6,737 nucleotides of DNA from Candidatus Omnitrophota bacterium. GTDB taxonomy: Bacteria > Omnitrophota > Gorgyraeia > S143-82. The notes beneath the pieces were generated by a model. The model did not search any database and was not told the origin of the DNA. It saw only the letters and a program-made list of their open reading frames with translations. The translations under genes and the position numbers were made by a program. The stretch spans positions 1-6,737 of the forward strand of contig JAMOOT010000314.1 of assembly GCA_027065215.1 (NCBI GenBank), written 5' to 3'. Of the stretch, positions 1-6,000 are shown piece by piece; the stretch's first letter is position 1; each line of letters starts with the position of its first letter.

Positions 1-3000
1 CGTTTATCCCCTGCACTACCTTTTTATCAACCGTCTCCTTGCCTATCGCCCTTAAGAAGGCCTCATCGTCCTTTACGTTCTTGACCGCCGATTCAAACAA
101 CTTCCTCAATTCCTTCTCTTGTTCTTTCGTAAGTTTCTGTCCCTTTTGCAATCCCTTAATCCACTCATAGGCCTTCTCCACCTCCTTTGTCAGTGGTTTC
201 AGGTCCTTCGGGGTCTTGACGTTGTACTCCTTCTTCACCTTCTCTATCGCCATAACCCAATGTATATACTCATTTACCAGATAATTGAAACTGTGCTCAT
301 ATCCATTGTGGTATCTGTCAAACATTCCCAACAAAACCGCCGCAAGTTTGGCTGCCGGCCCAAGGGAAGAGGAACTAACCGCACCGAATATAGTAGACAA
401 GTTCCATAAGACCCCAGACCTAAACTGGCTCTCTAATGCCCTGAGATTGGCACCCTGGGCAATATACTGCAATATCGCGTTCCCATATTCGGCCTTAGCC
501 GCCCAAACCGTCCCAGCAAGAAGGGGTTGCTTGCGGGGATCTTCCTCGTTCTTATCCATAATCACCCGGAACTGGAGGGAAGGAGCATTGTCTTGATTCA
601 CCTCTTTCCACGGAACCTCCTTAATCTCATCCGTAGTAGGATCCACCTTATAGGCCTTTACCTCATACTCCTTACCATCTATCAGCACATACACACGCTG
701 TGAACCATCGGGCATTATCTTATGTATTATCTCATCACTGGTCAGTACTGCCCGAACACCAGTCGGGATACCGTTCTCAGAATCCATATCCCAGAGGGTA
801 AAGGCAATACCGGAATTCTTCCCGGCCTTGATCTTGGCATCTACCATCGTCTTTATACTCTCCATCACCTTTTCCATATAGATATATTCTTGAATGTCCT
901 GTTCTATCTTACCTATGGCCCCAAGATGGTTCTCCAACGAACGAATCTCGTTCTGGAGTTTCTTTGATGGCGCCCGCTTATATTCCCTCATCTTATTCTT
1001 TATCTCATTCCTTATCTCATTCTTAAGGATCTCCAGCCTTTCCTTCTCCAACATCACCTTCAGCGAAGTCTTAACCCTTGCCAATGCCGCCTCTAACTCC
1101 TCTTGTTTTATCTTTAGATTCTTCTGCACGTTATTGGCCTTTTTATCCTTATCTTTACCTACCTCTTGCAATTTCCTCTTTACCTTGTTCATCTCAGCCG
1201 TTAACTCATCTATCTTCTTTACCTTCTCATACTTAGCAAGATCTTTTATCTTCTTTTCCAGTTGCTTTATTTTTTCGTCCGGCTCCCTTATTTTCTTTTT
1301 GTTCTGCCTATTAATTGACTTCCCTTTTTCTATAATCTGTCTCTTCTTCTTTAATTCCTTCAGATTAGCCTTTAACTGTTTTATCTTCTCATCTAACTCT
1401 TTCAACTTTAACTTTTCCAGGGCCGTATAGGTCTCTTTTAATCTCTTTATCTCTCCTTTTAGATCTATCTTCAAATCTTTATTGCGTGCATACAACTTCT
1501 TGATATCTGTATCCAACCCTTCAATCCAGACCTTAAGTAAGGTTTCAATCTTTTTCTCCACCTCATACAGGTTCTTGCTCTGAATGGCCTTGGCTAAAAG
1601 GGTCTTAAGTTCCCGATAATGGAGATACTCCCTCTGAATCTTCAACGCCATATCCCCTGCCCACTTGCCAAAGAAGAATCTGTAAACATTTTCTTTCCCA
1701 TTTACCTCAACTCTCACTTCAAGGCCCAACGGAACGTTTTTGTTTCGAAGTTTCTGCATATCCATCGGATCCACTTTTTGGCCAGTCACGTAATTTATCA
1801 ACGTAATCTTAGCTCCTCTATCCTTAAGGTGTTGTATATACCTCTTAAACTCCATAACACTTCTGAATACGCCACCTGGGGATTCGGATTTGGATTTGGA
1901 TTTGGATTGAGATTGGGGTTTAAAGACATTCCTATCCTTAACAATCTCGTAATTCTCCTTTACTGTCATCACCGCAAAGACCGTTGGCTTCAAAAGATTA
2001 TTCTGAATTTCCTTCCAGTTCTGAGCCCGCTGATAGTCACGATAGAGTTTCTTTAAGACACTTCCCTCCACCTCTTCCTTAATCAAATCCTTTGCTTTTT
2101 TAAACGCATTAAGGACGTCTAGGAACTTTGTCTTCACTGGAGGCGGTGGCAACTGCTTTAACTCTGATATCTTTTGCAACCGATAATACCATAACCACAA
2201 CTCGTACTTTATTCTTTTCAATTCATTCTTGATTTGTTCTTTTTTATTCTTATCTGTTAACTTGTTCAACTCTGCCTCTACCTTATTTATCTTAATCATC
2301 ATGATTAAGTTTGCTTTAGCCAATGCCAATTCTCTATTTAATACCTTCAACTCTTTGCTTAGTTTCTGCTTTTGGGTAGAATCTTCTATCTTATTCAATT
2401 TCTCTTTCAATTCTTCTATCTTACCCTTTAATATAGATATGCGGAGGGCTATTTCCTTCTCAATCACATCGATTAATTGGGATCGCGATTCATTTATTTC
2501 TGCTGTTTTTTTCTCCCACTTTAACTTTCCCAACTTTTCTATTTTTTCCTTTATCTGCTTTCTTAATTGCCTTATTATTTTTTGCTCTTTTCCTTTCGTA
2601 TTCTTCGTCAATTCCTGTATCACATTTTCTATATCCTTATTGCTTACTTCATCGCTTACCTTCAGCTGATATTTCTTAAACAACTTACTTAATTCCTTTT
2701 GCAATTTATAAAACAGAATTATCCGTGGTTGTTGTGGTTGTGATGATTGAGAGGACTTACCTCCATTATTATTATCACCTCCATCTCCATTTCCATTTCC
2801 ATTTTTTTGTGGCGGGGGAACCTTAGGAAAGTTCTTCGAGTTCTTCAAGTTCTTATTATCACCCGGGCCGCCATCGCCACCGCCACCGCCTACATTTTGT
2901 CCTTGGAATGTTTCTCCTACATTATTCCCTACTGATCTTGTTATAAATCTATTTTTTCTCTTGATCTTGTCCTTCTTCCCCTCCTCTAAAAGTTCCACCA

Positions 3001-6000
3001 TAAAAATACTTATCCGAATTTGCGCCTTTATTTTTTCCAATTCCCTCCTGATTTTTCTTCTTTCACCCTCATCTTTTATCTTGCTCAACTGTGTTTCTAA
3101 CTTATCTATCATAATTAGTGTCATTAACTGTTTCTTAGCCCATGCCAATTTTTCCTTCACATCCTTCTTCTGGTCAGAATGTTTTATCCCCTTCAACATA
3201 GATATATAGAGGGCTATTTTCTTCTCTATGACTTTGGTTAATTGGTGCCTCAATTTATTTATTTCTTCATCTATTTTCTTCTTATCAGGAGATTTTTCCG
3301 TTGCTCGCCTCTCCCTCAACTCTTTCAACTTTTCCAATATCTCCTTTTCCTTTTTATCTAATTGTTTCCTAAGTTCACCAGGCCCTTTTGCTTTCGTTGC
3401 TTCCTCCACTTCCCGCATCAACTTCGCTATCTCTTTATTAAAATTAATCTTTTCTATCAGGGATCTCAACCCATACTTTTTAATTATTTTAATTGTTATG
3501 TCACCAAATTCGGGCTTCTCCTTACCTGGCCCATTGCCAGACCAGTTCCCCGCCTTCGCCTCCTTCGGCCCGCCGAAGAACACCCTCCTTATCTCCCTTA
3601 TTCCTTTATCTACCCATCGTTGAACTACACCAGAGACAGACGGCACTCCGGGGAAGAAATAATTTACAACCGTGCCACTAACGTTATGGGCAACGTTCAA
3701 CAGCACTGTCTCAATTGGATAGACAAGCCATCCCAGCCCAATCGCATGAGAGAAGTGCAATACCAAATCTATCTCAAAGGCAATACTCATCAATGGAATC
3801 ATACCGAGGAGGGCGTAGCGATAAAAACTGGGAGTCTTAAAGGACCGGCCAAACGATACTATCCAATCAATTACCCGTTCTACCAAATGTGGCCGAATGG
3901 AAAGGAGGTCTTTTTGATTCAGCTGACTTGGCCCTAATTCATCGGTTACCTGCGAGGTATTAGTTTGCTTTTTCTCTGGAGCAATGGACTTAACCAGCGC
4001 CCGCCACTCATATTCTTTCCAGATAAAGGAGAGGGCATAAAGAGCATCCTCTAAAGCAGACTTAGATTCTTTTCTTTTCTCATCCCCTGCATTGGCCCAC
4101 GCCTGAGTTATTGCATTAGTTACGGCATTTACATCCATTACGTTTATATCCTGCCCAGACCGAGTCTGGTTCACCTCTCCGCTCGGAGGGGCCTTGTTCT
4201 CATAACCTAACTTCTCTAAAAGATCCTTAACCTTCTCCTGCGCCCGTGATATCCGAATCTGCCTAATCATCGTCGGAGAAGTGAACATAGCGGAGGTAGC
4301 AAAGGTATTCAAGACCAGCAATGGAGTGAAGATATGAGGATGCCCCAAGAAGTTGAAGGAAAACAATTGTGCCCAAAAGGAGGATAATGGAATTAATGGA
4401 ATATGGGGAAGCAATCCCATTATTACTCCGGTTCCAATGGAAGATAATATCAGGAGTTTGAATCTGCGAACAATGAAGTTCTTCGTCCCACCAAGTATCA
4501 CTGAATTATCCACAAATTCCTTAAACCTATCGCCCCTGCTTATTCCCTGCCCTGACTTTATCACCTTATCAACCACATCCAGGGCCTTTTCAGTAGGCAA
4601 GACACGATAGCGCGAAAACTCCTTAGCCAATACAACCTTGCGGTAGTTCTCTCCAAAGAATGAATCCAAAAGGTGAATCATCAACCGAGGCACAACCATT
4701 CCGTAGTCCCACATCCTACGCAGGTAGGAATAATTCAAGGTCTCCGCAACACTCATATAAATCTGTATCTTTTTACCTATATTCCACCACGGAATCGACT
4801 TATACCACTGGACTATCATTACCCTAAGGTCTGGAGTTACTTCCTTTACTTCCTGCCCCATATACTCCCTGACAAAATCCTTTAACTCCTCATCATCAAG
4901 TTTCCATAAAAATCCAGCCGAACGCACCAATTCAGATGCATGCCAGACATATTCTGCCCTCTCCCTGCGCAACTCATACAAGACCTTTCTTTGAACATCT
5001 TCATTTTCTTCTTCTACCTTCTTTGCGACCTCCTCTCCAAACTCTGCCCTTATCTCATCCAAGACCGTCTTAACCCCTTCTGAATTTACTTCCTCTTCGC
5101 CAAAGATCTCAGCCCTCCCGGAACGACTTACCACCACCCTTAATAGCCTTTGACCATCATACCAAGAAGATCCATTAGGACTAACACCTACATTTGAATC
5201 AACTTCATTCTCATTTACATCACTATCGTTTGTCCCTACTAATAAATCACGAGTACTTTGCTTGGTCTCTACTTTGCTCTCTTTCTCAGGCCTTCCTCCA
5301 CTTCCACCTACCGGAGGGAGATTTACATACATATTGTACATATGCCTCCGTCTCATCTTCTGCCATCCTTCTATAAACAAGCCATATCCGACAAACAGAA
5401 AAAGATATTCCATAAATAAAAACAGAGTTGACGATGACCTGATATCCTTGGGCAAAATAGATATTTCTTGAAGGGATGGGAGATTACTCCATAAATAATA
5501 GCCAGCATAAACCAATCCAGCTCCAAATGCTAAAGAACGTAAGGAGGGAAGGAACGATTTCCAATCCAGTGCCTGTAAAGTCCGTTTTACTTCGCGCGGA
5601 CCCTTTCTGCATATATCCTTAATTATTGCCCACGCTGTTGGAACGCTCCCCAAACCAGCACCCACCAGCAAGGCCCCCGGCCCACTCAAACCCGTAACCG
5701 CACCCACCGCACCCAAACCAATTGCAACCAAGGAAGAGACCTTCACCCTATCTATTTCAAAATTCCCTCCTGAAGGCTGGGAAAGAGATTGGTGGAGCGC
5801 ACTGGAGAGCAACACTCCCATCGGCAAGGCAAAGGCAGAGATTCCAAAACTTGAAGAAATCGCAAAAAGTCCCAAAAACGCCGGTGCATACGTATTGCCA
5901 AACGTCCTTGCCTCAAACGAAACAATACGATTGTAAACACGGGGAAGTAAGCCCTGGTTAGAAAACCTTTCCATCTCTGCCTTGAAGAAGTCAACATCCC

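Noticed and set aside
894..1430. + strand open frame of 178 codons rich in Phe, Ser and Leu, looking like a membrane protein
   Set aside because: It is the antisense shadow of the Lys/Glu-rich coiled coil: TTT, TTC, TCT and CTT codons opposite AAA, GAA, AGA and AAG always read as hydrophobic. The opposite frame is continuous with the giant ORF.
1880..1915. GGATTT tract as a CRISPR-like array or an origin iteron
   Set aside because: Units are 6 bases without spacers, the whole tract is about 36 bases, and it is in frame inside a coding domain.
1619..2056. + strand frame with a Gly-Phe run (GFGFGFG), as in FG-repeat or prion-like proteins
   Set aside because: The run is simply the + strand reading of the GGATTT tract, which encodes Lys-Ser on the real coding strand. 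The rest of the frame has no protein character.
2229..2669. + strand frame of 146 codons, Phe/Ser/Ile-rich
   Set aside because: It is the antisense shadow of repeat copy B; the counterpart at 2961-3209 arises in the same way from copy A.
3362..3937. Longest + strand open frame, 191 codons
   Set aside because: It lies opposite the giant frame in the same codon register. In that register a + strand stop needs TTA, CTA or TCA on the coding strand, and these are sparse over the membrane segments. The product is a jumble of Pro, Arg and aromatic residues with no domain character.
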